Shown here: in pieces, positions 1 through 9,357 of the stretch
Layout of the letters: every line of letters starts with the position of its first letter
Numbering within the stretch: the stretch's first letter is position 1
Assembly (NCBI GenBank): GCA_019314375.1
Contig: JAFCZJ010000068.1
Coordinates: 1 to 38,782 of the forward strand
Direction of reading: 5' to 3'
Length of the DNA: 38,782 nucleotides
From: Deltaproteobacteria bacterium
Lineage (GTDB): Bacteria > Myxococcota > B64-G9
The notes under the pieces: model-generated
What the model was told of the DNA's origin: nothing
Database searches by the model: none
What the model saw: the letters and a program-made list of their open reading frames with translations, nothing else
Position numbers and translations under genes: made by a program

Positions 1-531
1 GATGACGCATCGAAGCGACCCAGCGACGCCTTCGGCCACTTCCTGGCCGGATGCATGAAGCGAGCGCGTGAGCTCTCGCTGTTTTTCGCCCCCAACCCCA
101 ATTCTTACAAGCGCTACCAATCCACCAGCTTCGCGCCGGTCAGCGTGGCCTGGGGTAAAGACAACCGGACCTGCGGATTCAGGGCCGTGGGCCAGGGTTT
201 GGGCATGCGCATTGAAAACCGAATTCCTGGGGCCGACGCCAATCCCTACCTGGCCTTTGCCGCCACCCTGGCCGCCGGGCTCGATGGCATGGAGCGCAAA
301 CTCGAGCCCGATGCCCCGGTGGAAGGAAACGCCTACCAGACCGAAGGCATCGAACGCGTACCCGTCACGCTACCCGAGGCCATCCTTTCTTTCGAAGCCA
401 GTGAGCTTGCAAAGAAAGCCCTCGGGGAGCAGGTCGTCGAACACTACCTGCACCTGGCCCGACATGAACAAGCAGAACTCGATCGCTACGTCACCGACTG
501 GGAATTGCAGCGCTACTTCGAGCGGATCTAA
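1..531 (+). CDS. Glutamine synthetase-family protein, C-terminal part (5' truncated)
   Basis: The reading frame is open from base 1, so the start lies outside the window; about 176 residues remain. The visible part is the end of the GS catalytic domain. It has the NPNSYKRY motif, an APVSVAWG.DNRT segment, the RIENRIPGADANPY segment that supplies ATP/glutamate-site residues, and the closing VTDWELQRYFERI seen in GS and gamma-glutamylpolyamine synthetases (PuuA-like). The family joins an amine or ammonia to the gamma-carboxyl of glutamate using ATP, in the cytoplasm. Without the N-terminal half I cannot separate true GlnA from a PuuA-type enzyme; the tail wording leans towards the PuuA/GS-like subgroup. 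The next gene starts 20 bp downstream on the same strand but is unrelated in function. Confidence 0.93.
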   Translation, partial: DDASKRPSDAFGHFLAGCMKRARELSLFFAPNPNSYKRYQSTSFAPVSVAWGKDNRTCGFRAVGQGLGMRIENRIPGADANPYLAFAATLAAGLDGMERKLEPDAPVEGNAYQTEGIERVPVTLPEAILSFEASELAKKALGEQVVEHYLHLARHEQAELDRYVTDWELQRYFERI

Positions 532-551
532 ACCGGTTCAATGGGGCCAAA

Positions 552-3500
552 ATGATACGCGCGATGTTGGTGCTCTTGATTCTGGTAACGAGCTCGACTG
601 GGTGGTCCGCGGATGGCGACCTGCTCTACGGACCCGGGGGAGCAGACCGCGTCCGCGCTTTGTCCCAGGACACGCGGGTGCCGGCCTATGGGGCCGCGCC
701 CGCGGAGGTGGTCGCCAGGATCCTGGACCGGGCGGCGGGATTCCGTGAGACCACCTATTCATACTCGAACGGGGACTTTTCCTATGCCCTCGGGCCGGTT
801 CAGCCCAGCCCGCACCCGGATAACTTCCCCTACTGGACGGCCATGTTCCAAGAGCGGTCCGATTCCATCTCCACCCGCATCAACACCCTGACTTTTTCCT
901 ATCTGGCGACAGGCCAGGCAGAAGATCTCCAGACGGCCCTCAGCATGGTGCTGGATCTATCCGCCTGGCAGGACTGGAGCGATCCGGACTACACCTGCTT
1001 TCCGGGACCCGCCTGTTTGGATACCGGACACCTGGCCATGGCCGTGGCCTACTTCTACGACGCGACCCGGAGCGTGCTGAGCGCCACCGATCGGCAAATC
1101 ATCGTTACCGCACTCACCGAGAAAGGCCTGGCCCCACTGGCCGTCGCCTGTGAATATGCCCTGGATCACACGGCCCACAACCTGCACGCCATCATGGCCA
1201 CCGGCCTGGCACACGGTGCCGCGGCGCTCATGGCCGAAGACAACCGCGCGGCCGGCTGGATGGATATGGCCATCGCCACCGCCGAACACTGGCTCGAAGA
1301 CCAGAGCGCCGACGGAGGCGCGATCGAGTATCACGGATACGGTGCCTACGCCCTGGACTACCTGGTGCGACTTATCCACGTAGCCTCCTTCCATGGCCGA
1401 GCGGTGGAGAGTCCTTTCTTAGACAAGGTGAGCTCGTTCTTCATTTCTGCCCTGGCCCCGGACGGTTCCGGTGTGGGCACCTTCGGAGATTCGTGGCAGG
1501 TATGCGGTGCCCAAACCCATCTGTATCTCGCTTCTTCTGGCGACCCACTCGCGCAGGCCTACCTGGTGGACACGGGCATGATCTTCCAAGAGGGCGAGCC
1601 GAGCCGAGTCACCGATTTCATCACCGTCCACTGGGCCGACGGCGACTTAGAACCCCTGAGAAATCCGCCCTTGCCCTGGGCGTCTAAGGGGGTCGGTTTC
1701 GCGGCCCTGCGCTCGGGCGATGACGTCCACTCGACCCTGGTCGTTTTCAAGTCGGGCCCGCCGGAGGCCTTCGCGGGACACAACCAAAAAGATCACCTGA
1801 GTTATCAACTCTGGGCGAATGGCCAGTGGCTTACCGGCGACCCGGGCTACTCGATGTCTTCTCAGGGCATCGACTTGTTCCGATACCACGACGAGGCTTT
1901 CGGCCACAGCACCATCCTCCTGGACCGCGCCGGACCCTCGGAGAAAACCGGGGCGAACATCAGCCTGCTAGCAGGTGGTGTCGGCTTCGGTGTCGTATGC
2001 GGCGAAGCAGCATTAAGCTACCCCGAAGCGCTGGCCGCTTCGGTGGCTCGCTGTATTCTGATGCACCCGGCCGGCTTCGCGGTCTTGTTCGATTCCGTAG
2101 ACTCCGCGCTTCCCGTCCAGGTGGAATGCTTGCACCAGCCCTGGCGCGATGGAATCGCTCTTCTGACCGAAGACGCGGGCGACCTGATCAGCGCCGGCAC
2201 CAAGCTGGCCGTGCGTCCGGTGGGCGGAGACGGGTCGGTGACCCTGGAGGATCTGGCCCACACAAGCGGCTATCCCAAAACCCTGGCGTTCAGCGCAGCG
2301 CCCCCTGCGGCCGGTGAAGCGATCGCCTTGCCCGATCCGGGCTTCGAGGCGGCCGACTGGGCTGGCTGGGCTCCTCGATCGACAACCCAAGCCGCCCACA
2401 GCCTGGACCCGGACGCCCATGCCGGGGCCCAGTCCGCCCGCATCACCTTCGCCGCCGCGGACTCCGGCTATTTCTACTTAGACCGCATTTCCGTCCTGCC
2501 GGGAGAAACGCTGCGCGCCACCGCCTTCATGAAAGTAGCCGAAGCCACCGGCCAAGGTGCCCGTATCCGGCTGATCTTCTGGTCCCAAAACAACTACCTC
2601 TCGGCCGTGGAGGGTCCCTCTGCCAACGGCAACTGGGATTGGCACCCACGGGGGATCTCCGCCATGGTCCCCGCCGGCGCCGACGAAGCCACGCTGGCCC
2701 TCGAATTCAGCCAAAGCGCGGGCAGCGCCTGGTTCGACGACGTCACGCTCGGCCGACTGGCAGCCGGCGACGATACGACGAGCCAGGTAAGACTCGCGAC
2801 CCTACTCTATCCAACCCTGGCGCCTCTCCTGAGCAACGGCGACTTCGCCTCGGCTCTGGCGGGCTGGATGCCGCGCTCTGTGACCCTGGACGCTCATGGG
2901 CTTGACCAGGCCATTTTCCGCTCCGCTCCCGCATCCGCCCGAATACACTTTCCCGACGCGCCCGAGGCCGGGTACTTCTACGGGCCTTTCACACCCGTCG
3001 AGCCGGCCGACGAAGTACGGGCAGCGGCCTGGCTCAAGACCGATGTCGCGGCCGGGTCGGGGGCGCGGCTCCGTCTGCTGTTTTATCGTGGCAGGACCTA
3101 TCTCGATTCAGTTCAGGCCGACTATTTGGATGGCATCCACGACTGGACCCTGCAAGAGATTCATACGAGCGTGCCCAACAACGTCGACCGGATCAGGATT
3201 GCCCTCGAGTTCTCCGCCCAGGGCACGGCCTGGTATGACGACGTTGAGTTCGAAAATCTCACTCGCCCCCTCGACCCGGAGGACCTCGCCGGCCCGCAAG
3301 ACATCACCGGCTCCCATCTGGCCTTCTCCTTTACCCAGGACGGCACCCAATACCTGGTGGTCAATGCCAGGGAGACGCCCGCCTCCGAGGATACAATCTT
3401 TGGGGCTTCCAGGCTCGATCGGGGCTTCGCCATGTGGGACGGGGGATCCGCACAACTGGTTGACGGATCGGATTTCATCGTCGGAGACGGAACCAGGCTC

Positions 3501-4232
3501 ATGCTCGACCTGCCCGGATGTCTGCGGGTCAATGAGGAAGATACGCTCCTGGCCGCGACGCTCTATCCTGATTCCGAAGGCCGCCTGCCGACGGGCGTGA
3601 TGGTCGAGTGGCCAAGTTCGTCACAGATCTCGGCCGCGGAGGTCAACGGCGAGCCCGCCCTGCTCGACACCAGCGGCGATCACGTACGAATGTGCTGGGG
3701 AGTCCCCTTCTCACCCGAATGCGAACCTCGACTTTCGAGTATTTCGATTAGGCCCGATCCGATCGAGGCGTCGCCAGGCATGCATGTCCAGCTGAACCTC
3801 AACGGCTTCGATCAGTTCAACCGAGAACACGAACCCGCGGGCGGTGTCGACTGGACCATGATCGATCCCTCGGCGGGCCAGGTGGATTCGGATGGAATGC
3901 TGACCGCAGGCGACCTGCCCGGTTTATACCAGCAGGCCATACAGGCAAGCGCGGACGGCCTGACAGCCTACGCCGACGTGTTGGTCCTGCAAGCCTGCGA
4001 GGACGACTCCGACTGCGACGACTCGGACCCATGCACCCTGGATAGCTGCGACCAAACCGCACACCTCTGCCGCCACGAAACCAACCCCGACTGCCAAGAA
4101 ACCGACGGCGGCGACGATATCTTACCGCAGGCCGATGGTTGCGAATGCAGCCCCACGCGCGGCGAGGCGAGCGCCCCATGGCTGCTAGGCCTCGCCTGCT
4201 TGTTGCTGCTGCGAATCCGGAGGAGAAGCTGA
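552..4232 (+). CDS. Secreted heparinase II/III-like polysaccharide lyase with MYXO-CTERM tail
   Basis: A 1226-residue exported protein. Residues 1-20 are a signal peptide (hydrophobic, ending GWSA). Residues about 30-340 look like the alpha/alpha-toroid of heparinase II/III and alginate lyases, including a DHTAHNLHAI segment near 204. Near 407 the HNQKDHLSYQLW...GDPGYS segment matches the heparinase II/III beta-sheet domain. Two related jelly-roll, carbohydrate-binding-like modules follow (about 593-740 and 759-906; both contain a SGYFY or AGYFY segment and end with AWFDDV or AWYDDV). Then come an Ig/BIG2-like segment (about 1056-1145), a Cys/Asp-rich stretch and a MYXO-CTERM tail (GCEC, hydrophobic helix, RIRRRS). 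Family knowledge suggests cleavage of acidic polysaccharides at the cell surface; the substrate is unknown. ATG is preceded by GGGG. The stop overlaps the next start. Confidence 0.85.
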   Translation: MIRAMLVLLILVTSSTGWSADGDLLYGPGGADRVRALSQDTRVPAYGAAPAEVVARILDRAAGFRETTYSYSNGDFSYALGPVQPSPHPDNFPYWTAMFQERSDSISTRINTLTFSYLATGQAEDLQTALSMVLDLSAWQDWSDPDYTCFPGPACLDTGHLAMAVAYFYDATRSVLSATDRQIIVTALTEKGLAPLAVACEYALDHTAHNLHAIMATGLAHGAAALMAEDNRAAGWMDMAIATAEHWLEDQSADGGAIEYHGYGAYALDYLVRLIHVASFHGRAVESPFLDKVSSFFISALAPDGSGVGTFGDSWQVCGAQTHLYLASSGDPLAQAYLVDTGMIFQEGEPSRVTDFITVHWADGDLEPLRNPPLPWASKGVGFAALRSGDDVHSTLVVFKSGPPEAFAGHNQKDHLSYQLWANGQWLTGDPGYSMSSQGIDLFRYHDEAFGHSTILLDRAGPSEKTGANISLLAGGVGFGVVCGEAALSYPEALAASVARCILMHPAGFAVLFDSVDSALPVQVECLHQPWRDGIALLTEDAGDLISAGTKLAVRPVGGDGSVTLEDLAHTSGYPKTLAFSAAPPAAGEAIALPDPGFEAADWAGWAPRSTTQAAHSLDPDAHAGAQSARITFAAADSGYFYLDRISVLPGETLRATAFMKVAEATGQGARIRLIFWSQNNYLSAVEGPSANGNWDWHPRGISAMVPAGADEATLALEFSQSAGSAWFDDVTLGRLAAGDDTTSQVRLATLLYPTLAPLLSNGDFASALAGWMPRSVTLDAHGLDQAIFRSAPASARIHFPDAPEAGYFYGPFTPVEPADEVRAAAWLKTDVAAGSGARLRLLFYRGRTYLDSVQADYLDGIHDWTLQEIHTSVPNNVDRIRIALEFSAQGTAWYDDVEFENLTRPLDPEDLAGPQDITGSHLAFSFTQDGTQYLVVNARETPASEDTIFGASRLDRGFAMWDGGSAQLVDGSDFIVGDGTRLMLDLPGCLRVNEEDTLLAATLYPDSEGRLPTGVMVEWPSSSQISAAEVNGEPALLDTSGDHVRMCWGVPFSPECEPRLSSISIRPDPIEASPGMHVQLNLNGFDQFNREHEPAGGVDWTMIDPSAGQVDSDGMLTAGDLPGLYQQAIQASADGLTAYADVLVLQACEDDSDCDDSDPCTLDSCDQTAHLCRHETNPDCQETDGGDDILPQADGCECSPTRGEASAPWLLGLACLLLLRIRRRS

Positions 4233-6736
4233 TGAAAATTCTCATTTCTATGCTCTTTGGACTGATTGTGTTTGCACCCATGGCCAAGGGCGAGATGGTG
4301 TTGCGCTACGAAAGCACAAGTCGCGGGACACTTGCCGTAACGGGCAACACCCTGGGCCTCAGCAAGCAGCACGATGAAAACGGTCCAGGCACCGAGGGCT
4401 CTATCGGGACCTTCATCACCACGGACACCTCCCTTATCGACGATGCTCCTACGAATCCCGCAAACCCATGGCCCTTTGGCACCACCAGCAATTGGACCCG
4501 GAACAACTCTGAGGCAGTCCTTGATCTTCCAATTGAAGGCACAGTGGTTTACGCAGAGTTGATTTGGGGAGGGAGCTATCAGGACATAGATGAAGACGTG
4601 ATCGACTCCATCGATACGCCCATCCATCTCTCCCACGAACTGGGCGATGAACTGGAGGTTTCTCCAGATCCCCTTTCTTCAGCCACCCTGGACATGATCT
4701 CTTCGCAAGGTTTTGGCGTGAAATACTACATCCGCTCTGCCGACGTGACTGCATTTGTTACCGCCAACGGCAGGGGTACATACACCATCGGCGGGGTACC
4801 GGCCACCCAGGGCTTCAGGGCAAACAGCCTCAACTGCGCGGGGTGGACGCTGGTCGTGGTGGTTGAGGACAGCTCCCTGGCCATGAAAAACATCTCAATC
4901 AAGGTGGGGGCGGAATGGGTAGATGAGGACAATCCGACGGATGTTCACTTTGACAATCTCTGCCTTCCTCCTTCTGGACTCGTTACTGGACGACTGGTAC
5001 TGAGTGCGATGGAAGGAGACGCCGATATTGACGGAAATGAACTCTCCATTGCTGAAAGCACTGGCGACACCTTCGAAAGCCTTTACTCGGACAACAATCC
5101 CATAGACAACTTCTTTGCCTCGCAAATCAACGACGTCAACGGGCTTCTTGACACAAGAGGCAGCCTTGGCCAGGCCAACCATGATGCCCTTTCTGGGACC
5201 CATGTGTCGGGAGGTCGACAGGGATGGGATGTGACAGGTGTCTCCTTGGGTTCGGAAAACGGCCAGCTCGTCAACAATCAGACCTCGGCCGTGGTCAGGG
5301 GATCGAGTTTTAATGACACCTATGTTCTCTCACTTGTCGGGCTCGAAACAGATATTGACGCACCCTCCATCTCACTGAACGCCACAGCAACCCCTGAAGT
5401 TGTCTTTCCTGGAGAACATGTCACTTTCACCATCGACGTAAGCAATGAAGCGTGGCGACCTGACGCAGAACATTTCCTTCTTTTTGTCTTGTTGCCCCCG
5501 GACATGCTCCTTGTCGGTTTCTCCATAGACGGCCAGGCCGGTGATGTCGAAGGCAATCCCGTGCTCAATGCGGATCTCGCATCAGGCGTTCTCCTGGGCA
5601 ACATTGAAGGAGGCATTCAAAAATTGGTGGAAATTCATTTCCGGGTAGGCTCCATCCCGGAATCGCCGAGCCCAGTGACCCTGGAAACCAACATTCTTTG
5701 GGACTATCAATTTTCACCCTGCCCGCCGACAACATACCTTGTGGAGGGATCACAGATCCCGAGCCCCCTGCTGCTTACAGCCCCACGTCTTGAAACCGCC
5801 CTCACGATTGTCCCCGAGTCGGGGGCGGAAGCAGGTGCTCCAATTCCTCTCATGGCTCAAATTGCGTTCAGCAATTCAGGCACCGCAAACATCGAGGACA
5901 TGACCTTACGGGTGGCGTTTTCCCAAGGCGTGGAATATGTCGCGCAAACAACCCTCATCAACGAATCACCCCAGGCGGACGAGGCAGACGGAACCCTTAT
6001 CTACACGACAGATCATGAAGTGCATGACGATCTGGGACAAGCCGGCACCATCAGCACAGGCAGCGCGGCAACCGTTGAATTTCGCCTGACAGCCCCGGCA
6101 GATGCCACATCCGTAACGCTCTTTGCCTTCGTTGACCCCGACGGACCCGGACCACAATCCCCGGAACCCCACGAATTGAGCATCTCCCTTTCACCCATTG
6201 AGCCGGAATGCGGTAACCACATCCAGGAAGACGGCGAAACCTGTGACGACGGCAATCTAACCGACGGCGACGGCTGCGACTCCTCCTGTCAGCTGGAAGA
6301 ACCGGAATGCGGCAACCACACAGTGGAAGACGGCGAAACTTGTGACGACGGCAACCTAACCGACGGCGACGGCTGCGACGCCTCCTGTCAGCTGGAAGAA
6401 CCGGAATGCGGCAACCACACCGTGGAAGACGGCGAAACTTGTGACGACGGCAATCTAACCGACGGCGACGGCTGCGACGCCTCCTGTCAGCTGGAAGAAC
6501 CGAAATGCGGCAACCAAATCCTGGAAGACGGCGAAACTTGTGACGACGGCAATCTAACCGACGGCGACGGCTGCGACTCCACCTGTCGGCTGGAAGAAGA
6601 CCCCGCCGACCCCGAAGGAGAGTCAGGCTGCTCTTGCGGCATCGACGGCCCGGACGCCTCCCCCACTGCAACATCGATGCTTCTTTTTTCACTCCTGGGG
6701 CTATTCATTCTTCGCAGGCGCTTGATGCTCCCCTGA
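4232..6736 (+). CDS. Secreted surface protein with DUF11-like domain, four DUF4215-type Cys-rich repeats and MYXO-CTERM tail
   Basis: I place the start at the ATG that overlaps the previous stop (TGATG), because AGGAG sits 6 nt upstream and a clean signal peptide follows (MKILISMLFGLIVFAPMAKG). This gives 834 residues; an upstream in-frame ATG at 4139 would bury the signal. Residues about 20-390 form a large beta-rich domain (GWTLVVVVEDSS and FNDTYVLSLVGLETD are typical of bacterial adhesin-like exported proteins). A DUF11-like repeat region follows (about 395-650). Four near-identical 33-residue Cys-rich units (CGNH..EDGETCDDGN) span about 657-790. The end is GCSCGIDG, a hydrophobic helix and RRR, a MYXO-CTERM-like sorting signal. 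No enzymatic motif is visible. Coupling to the lyase-like gene suggests joint surface display. Its last 32 bp overlap the convergent gene. Confidence 0.85.
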   Translation: MKILISMLFGLIVFAPMAKGEMVLRYESTSRGTLAVTGNTLGLSKQHDENGPGTEGSIGTFITTDTSLIDDAPTNPANPWPFGTTSNWTRNNSEAVLDLPIEGTVVYAELIWGGSYQDIDEDVIDSIDTPIHLSHELGDELEVSPDPLSSATLDMISSQGFGVKYYIRSADVTAFVTANGRGTYTIGGVPATQGFRANSLNCAGWTLVVVVEDSSLAMKNISIKVGAEWVDEDNPTDVHFDNLCLPPSGLVTGRLVLSAMEGDADIDGNELSIAESTGDTFESLYSDNNPIDNFFASQINDVNGLLDTRGSLGQANHDALSGTHVSGGRQGWDVTGVSLGSENGQLVNNQTSAVVRGSSFNDTYVLSLVGLETDIDAPSISLNATATPEVVFPGEHVTFTIDVSNEAWRPDAEHFLLFVLLPPDMLLVGFSIDGQAGDVEGNPVLNADLASGVLLGNIEGGIQKLVEIHFRVGSIPESPSPVTLETNILWDYQFSPCPPTTYLVEGSQIPSPLLLTAPRLETALTIVPESGAEAGAPIPLMAQIAFSNSGTANIEDMTLRVAFSQGVEYVAQTTLINESPQADEADGTLIYTTDHEVHDDLGQAGTISTGSAATVEFRLTAPADATSVTLFAFVDPDGPGPQSPEPHELSISLSPIEPECGNHIQEDGETCDDGNLTDGDGCDSSCQLEEPECGNHTVEDGETCDDGNLTDGDGCDASCQLEEPECGNHTVEDGETCDDGNLTDGDGCDASCQLEEPKCGNQILEDGETCDDGNLTDGDGCDSTCRLEEDPADPEGESGCSCGIDGPDASPTATSMLLFSLLGLFILRRRLMLP
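6203..6598 (+). repeat. Four tandem 99-bp coding repeats (DUF4215-type units)
   Basis: CCGGAATGCGG-type unit starts fall at 6203, 6302, 6401 and 6500, exactly 99 bp apart, encoding 33-residue Cys/Asp-rich units. The units are nearly identical at DNA level, including silent positions, which points to recent duplication or homogenisation. All copies stay in frame. Confidence 0.92.
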
Positions 6737-7760
6737 CACCGAAAAACACACGCCACAGCCAGGATCCGACGCCCTTTTGGGAGAGGACCCGCTTGACCAT
6801 CATGGGGCGCGCGGCGGGGTCGGCCGCGGCGTAACGGCGGGCCAGGCCCAAGACCAAGTGCTTTCTCAGAGAAAGCCTGTAGGTGTTCATCTGGCGATCG
6901 TTGCGCTCTTCGAGCTTTGCGCGCTGATCGGAAAACCAACGGATTTGTTCCAAGAACTTGCCCAGTTGGGCGTCTAAGCGCTTGAGTTCTTCGTGCTCGG
7001 CCTGGTTTTCCCAAATGGCTGTTGGCAACCGCAAGCGTTCCCCCACCGGCTTGAACTTCATGCGGGCTTTGTTCCACAGACCCTTCGTGCCCTTGGACTT
7101 CAGTGGACGCTCAAAGATCTCTTTGGCCGGAGCGTAGGCGGTCTGCATTCGGGTGTGCGCGAGCTGCAAGGTCTTGAGCGCCTCGATGTAGGGCTTGGCT
7201 GCAAGAAGCAAATCGCCGGCCACGCGCTCGGGCTGCACACCCGAGCCTTGCCCAAACAACAAGGGCGCGCCCAAGCCGGTGAGTCCGTCGAGCAGGCCTT
7301 CGCATTCCTTCCAGGCAATTCGGGCCATGGTGACCGAAGATCGCTTGATCGAATCCCCGACCGCCTGCGCTGTCTGCTTGGGAGATGAAGACTTGAACAT
7401 GGAGGGAAAGAAATTCACCACCCGACGCATGAACAGGTTGATGTCTTCTTTTTTTTGGTGCTCGGGAAAGGGCCGCTTCAGCACCGCCAGCAGCACGAGG
7501 TCGTACTTACGTGCCGACCCCAAAAGCAGCTGGGCCTTATCCAATTCGGGCATCAGCCCGACTTGTATCCGCTGATCAAAGAACTGCTCAACTTGTTTTC
7601 GTTTCTTCAACAACCGTAGGAATGGATTTTTTGCCTTGCAGCCCTTGCACTTTTTGTCCCACAGCAAAAGCTTGCCGCCGCAGGCGCAGTCCATCTCCAG
7701 CTTGGCACCCCAAGCCTCGTCGGAATCCAATGCCGTCTGGTGAAGTGGGCTGGCTGTCAT
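6705..7760 (-). CDS. Hypothetical protein with N-terminal four-Cys zinc-ribbon-like motif
   Basis: About 351 residues from the ATG at 7760, which has GGAG 4 nt upstream; an ATG four codons earlier (7772) has no ribosome site but is possible. Near the N-terminus CACGGKLLLWDKKCKGCKA gives two Cys pairs (C-x-C and C-x2-C), a plausible zinc knuckle. The rest is Lys/Arg- and Leu-rich, mostly helical, with a coiled-coil-prone stretch (AEHEELKRLDAQLGKFLEQI) in the last third. No signal peptide or membrane segment, so probably cytoplasmic. I do not recognise a family. The last codons overlap the end of the convergent surface-protein gene by 32 bp. Confidence 0.75.
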   Translation of the reverse strand: MTASPLHQTALDSDEAWGAKLEMDCACGGKLLLWDKKCKGCKAKNPFLRLLKKRKQVEQFFDQRIQVGLMPELDKAQLLLGSARKYDLVLLAVLKRPFPEHQKKEDINLFMRRVVNFFPSMFKSSSPKQTAQAVGDSIKRSSVTMARIAWKECEGLLDGLTGLGAPLLFGQGSGVQPERVAGDLLLAAKPYIEALKTLQLAHTRMQTAYAPAKEIFERPLKSKGTKGLWNKARMKFKPVGERLRLPTAIWENQAEHEELKRLDAQLGKFLEQIRWFSDQRAKLEERNDRQMNTYRLSLRKHLVLGLARRYAAADPAARPMMVKRVLSQKGVGSWLWRVFFGVRGASSACEE

Positions 7761-7775
7761 GGGTCTCCGCATAGC

Positions 7776-7804
7776 TTGTCGAGACAGGGGGCCTATTGTA
7801 CGAT
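7776..7804 (+). promoter_or_regulatory. Candidate sigma70-type promoter for the small membrane protein gene
   Basis: TTGTCG (7776-7781), 17 bp, then TACGAT (7799-7804), placed 29 bp before the ATG at 7834. The -35 box lies just upstream of the divergent gene at 7760. Matched by eye only. Confidence 0.5.
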
Positions 7805-7833
7805 CTGGATACTAGCCTTGAGGAGGGCTTGCA

Positions 7834-8136
7834 ATGAAAAAACAAAACGGCGGTGCCGCGGTTGTTCTAATCATCATGCTGGTCACGGCGGGCATGATCT
7901 ACCTGCTCTTGACCATGCTGGTTTTTGACAAAAAGGCCGATGACGCAGAGGAAATGGACGGAGTCGAGACAGAAGAAGTCGCAGAGGGAGAAGAGGCTGA
8001 GGAGGGAGAAGAAGCAGACGAAGAAGGCAACGGGATCATCGATCGCGGCAATCGAGTCATCCGAAACACCAAAAACACCCTGAAAGAACACGAAAAAAGA
8101 ATGAACGACCGCCTCAAAAAAAATCTTGGGCAATAA
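7834..8136 (+). CDS. Small single-pass membrane protein with acidic linker
   Basis: 100 residues. An AGGAGG site lies 8 nt before the ATG. Residues about 8-30 form one transmembrane helix (AAVVLIIMLVTAGMIYLLLTML). Next comes a strongly acidic Glu/Asp/Ala stretch (about 35-65) and a basic, helical tail rich in Lys, Arg and Asn. The layout suggests an inner-membrane anchor with a charged extension; the positive-inside rule puts the short N-terminus in the cytoplasm, which is inference. No family recognised. Convergent with the lipoprotein gene ending at 8198, with a perfect hairpin between them. Confidence 0.8.
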   Translation: MKKQNGGAAVVLIIMLVTAGMIYLLLTMLVFDKKADDAEEMDGVETEEVAEGEEAEEGEEADEEGNGIIDRGNRVIRNTKNTLKEHEKRMNDRLKKNLGQ

Positions 8137-8145
8137 TCAAGCACG

Positions 8146-8174
8146 ACTTGAGGTGCCCATTTGGCACCTCAAGT
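8146..8174. terminator. Perfect 12-bp stem hairpin between convergent genes
   Basis: ACTTGAGGTGCC (8146-8157) and its exact reverse complement (8163-8174) flank a 5-nt loop. It sits in the 61-bp gap between the ends of two convergent genes. Neither side has a clear T-tract, so it may be a bidirectional terminator of reduced strength or an mRNA 3'-end stabiliser. Confidence 0.6.
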
Positions 8175-8197
8175 CCTAGGGGCCAACGCCACAAGTA

Positions 8198-9352
8198 TCA
8201 ACGCCACTGGGTGCAGGGCAGAGCGTGGTCGCTGGGCTCGACGCAATAGATGTCAGAGTCGACCACTTCCCAGGATTCTTCACCGAAATAAACTTCGACG
8301 TGGACAAAGAATAGACGTCCGTCTTCCGTGAAACTCGGTTCCCCGACATAGCCCGTGATGACGTTTTCCGCCTCAGCCCCGAAAGAACCGTCCGGCTCTA
8401 TGGCGACCCGCCAAATCCCCGTCATTCCGCTGCGATCGCTGGCGAAATAGATCCACTGACCATCCGGCGAAATCACCGCCTGCTTCTCGTCGCCGGCGGA
8501 GTTGACCGGCTCAGGCAGGCATTCAGGGGCGCTCCAGGCGCCCTCGGTCCGCTCTGCTCTCCACAGGTCGATGCCGCCTTGTCCACCGGGTCTATTGCTC
8601 GCGAAAATGAGGGAATTTCCATCGCCCGTCACCCATTGTTCTCCCTCGATGTATTCGCTGTTGATGCCCTCGAGCGCAACACCGTCACCCGGCACCATGT
8701 TGGTCATGGGGGCCTCATACAGGTCCAAATCAAAGAACTGCCCCTCCGGCAATCCTTGCTGGTAGCCGATGCAGTTCGGCCCCAGGGCGTGGTAGATGAC
8801 CCGGCTTCCATCCGGGGCCACCCAGGTTTCCCCAGGCGCGCTGCAAACTTCGGCGCAGCCGGCTTCCGGGTCTCCGCGGCGCAGCTCCAAAACCCTGGCC
8901 GCATCCCAGTCGCCGTCTTGCAATTGCTCCTGAAAACGCACCTCCGTGCCTTCGATGAAACGCCCCTCGGGTATCAGCACGGTGTCGATCAAGTTGACGG
9001 AGTAATGGAAAACCATGCGACGGCCATCCGGGGACATCTCGACGGCGTCTTGTGGACAGGGTGTGTTGATGGAATCGGGCAAGCGACGCGGGGCGGAGAA
9101 ATCCGCGATGAGGGTCTGGGGCTGAATGATATCGAGCCCCGTGTGCTCGCTCATCTCGCAGCCCAAAGTCGAAAGCGGAGCGACCGCGGGTCCTTCGTCA
9201 CCCATCGAATCCCCGGCGTCCAGGCCGGCGTCCAGGCCGGCATCCACCAGGGCATCAAGTCCCGCGTCCTGAGCCGGATCATCACCGCCACAGGCCGAAA
9301 GCGCCATCCCGAGAAGGGCCATCCCAAACAGACAGAAGACAACAAACCTCAT
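8198..9352 (-). CDS. Lipoprotein with PD40/TolB-like beta-propeller repeats
   Basis: 384 residues. Signal peptide with lipobox LSAC (lipidated Cys21), followed by an Asp/Ala/Gly linker (DAGLDALVDAGLDAGLDAG). At least five segments follow the PD40 pattern: SPDGRRMVFHYS, APDGSRVIYHA, TGDGNSLIFASNRPGG, SPDGQWIYFASDRSG and TEDGRLFFVHVEV. Together they imply a beta-propeller. Such periplasmic or outer-membrane propellers usually bind proteins or peptides; no catalytic residues are visible. The start lies 5 bp after the stop of the lipoprotein gene at 9358, so the two form an operon. The upstream ribosome site is weak (GAGAAGG further away). Confidence 0.85.
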   Translation of the reverse strand: MRFVVFCLFGMALLGMALSACGGDDPAQDAGLDALVDAGLDAGLDAGDSMGDEGPAVAPLSTLGCEMSEHTGLDIIQPQTLIADFSAPRRLPDSINTPCPQDAVEMSPDGRRMVFHYSVNLIDTVLIPEGRFIEGTEVRFQEQLQDGDWDAARVLELRRGDPEAGCAEVCSAPGETWVAPDGSRVIYHALGPNCIGYQQGLPEGQFFDLDLYEAPMTNMVPGDGVALEGINSEYIEGEQWVTGDGNSLIFASNRPGGQGGIDLWRAERTEGAWSAPECLPEPVNSAGDEKQAVISPDGQWIYFASDRSGMTGIWRVAIEPDGSFGAEAENVITGYVGEPSFTEDGRLFFVHVEVYFGEESWEVVDSDIYCVEPSDHALPCTQWR

Positions 9353-9357
9353 ATCTC

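Noticed and set aside
6051-6692. Minus-strand frame of 213 residues with repeated Arg-rich units
   Set aside because: Antisense of the 99-bp repeats; no start site or plausible protein composition.
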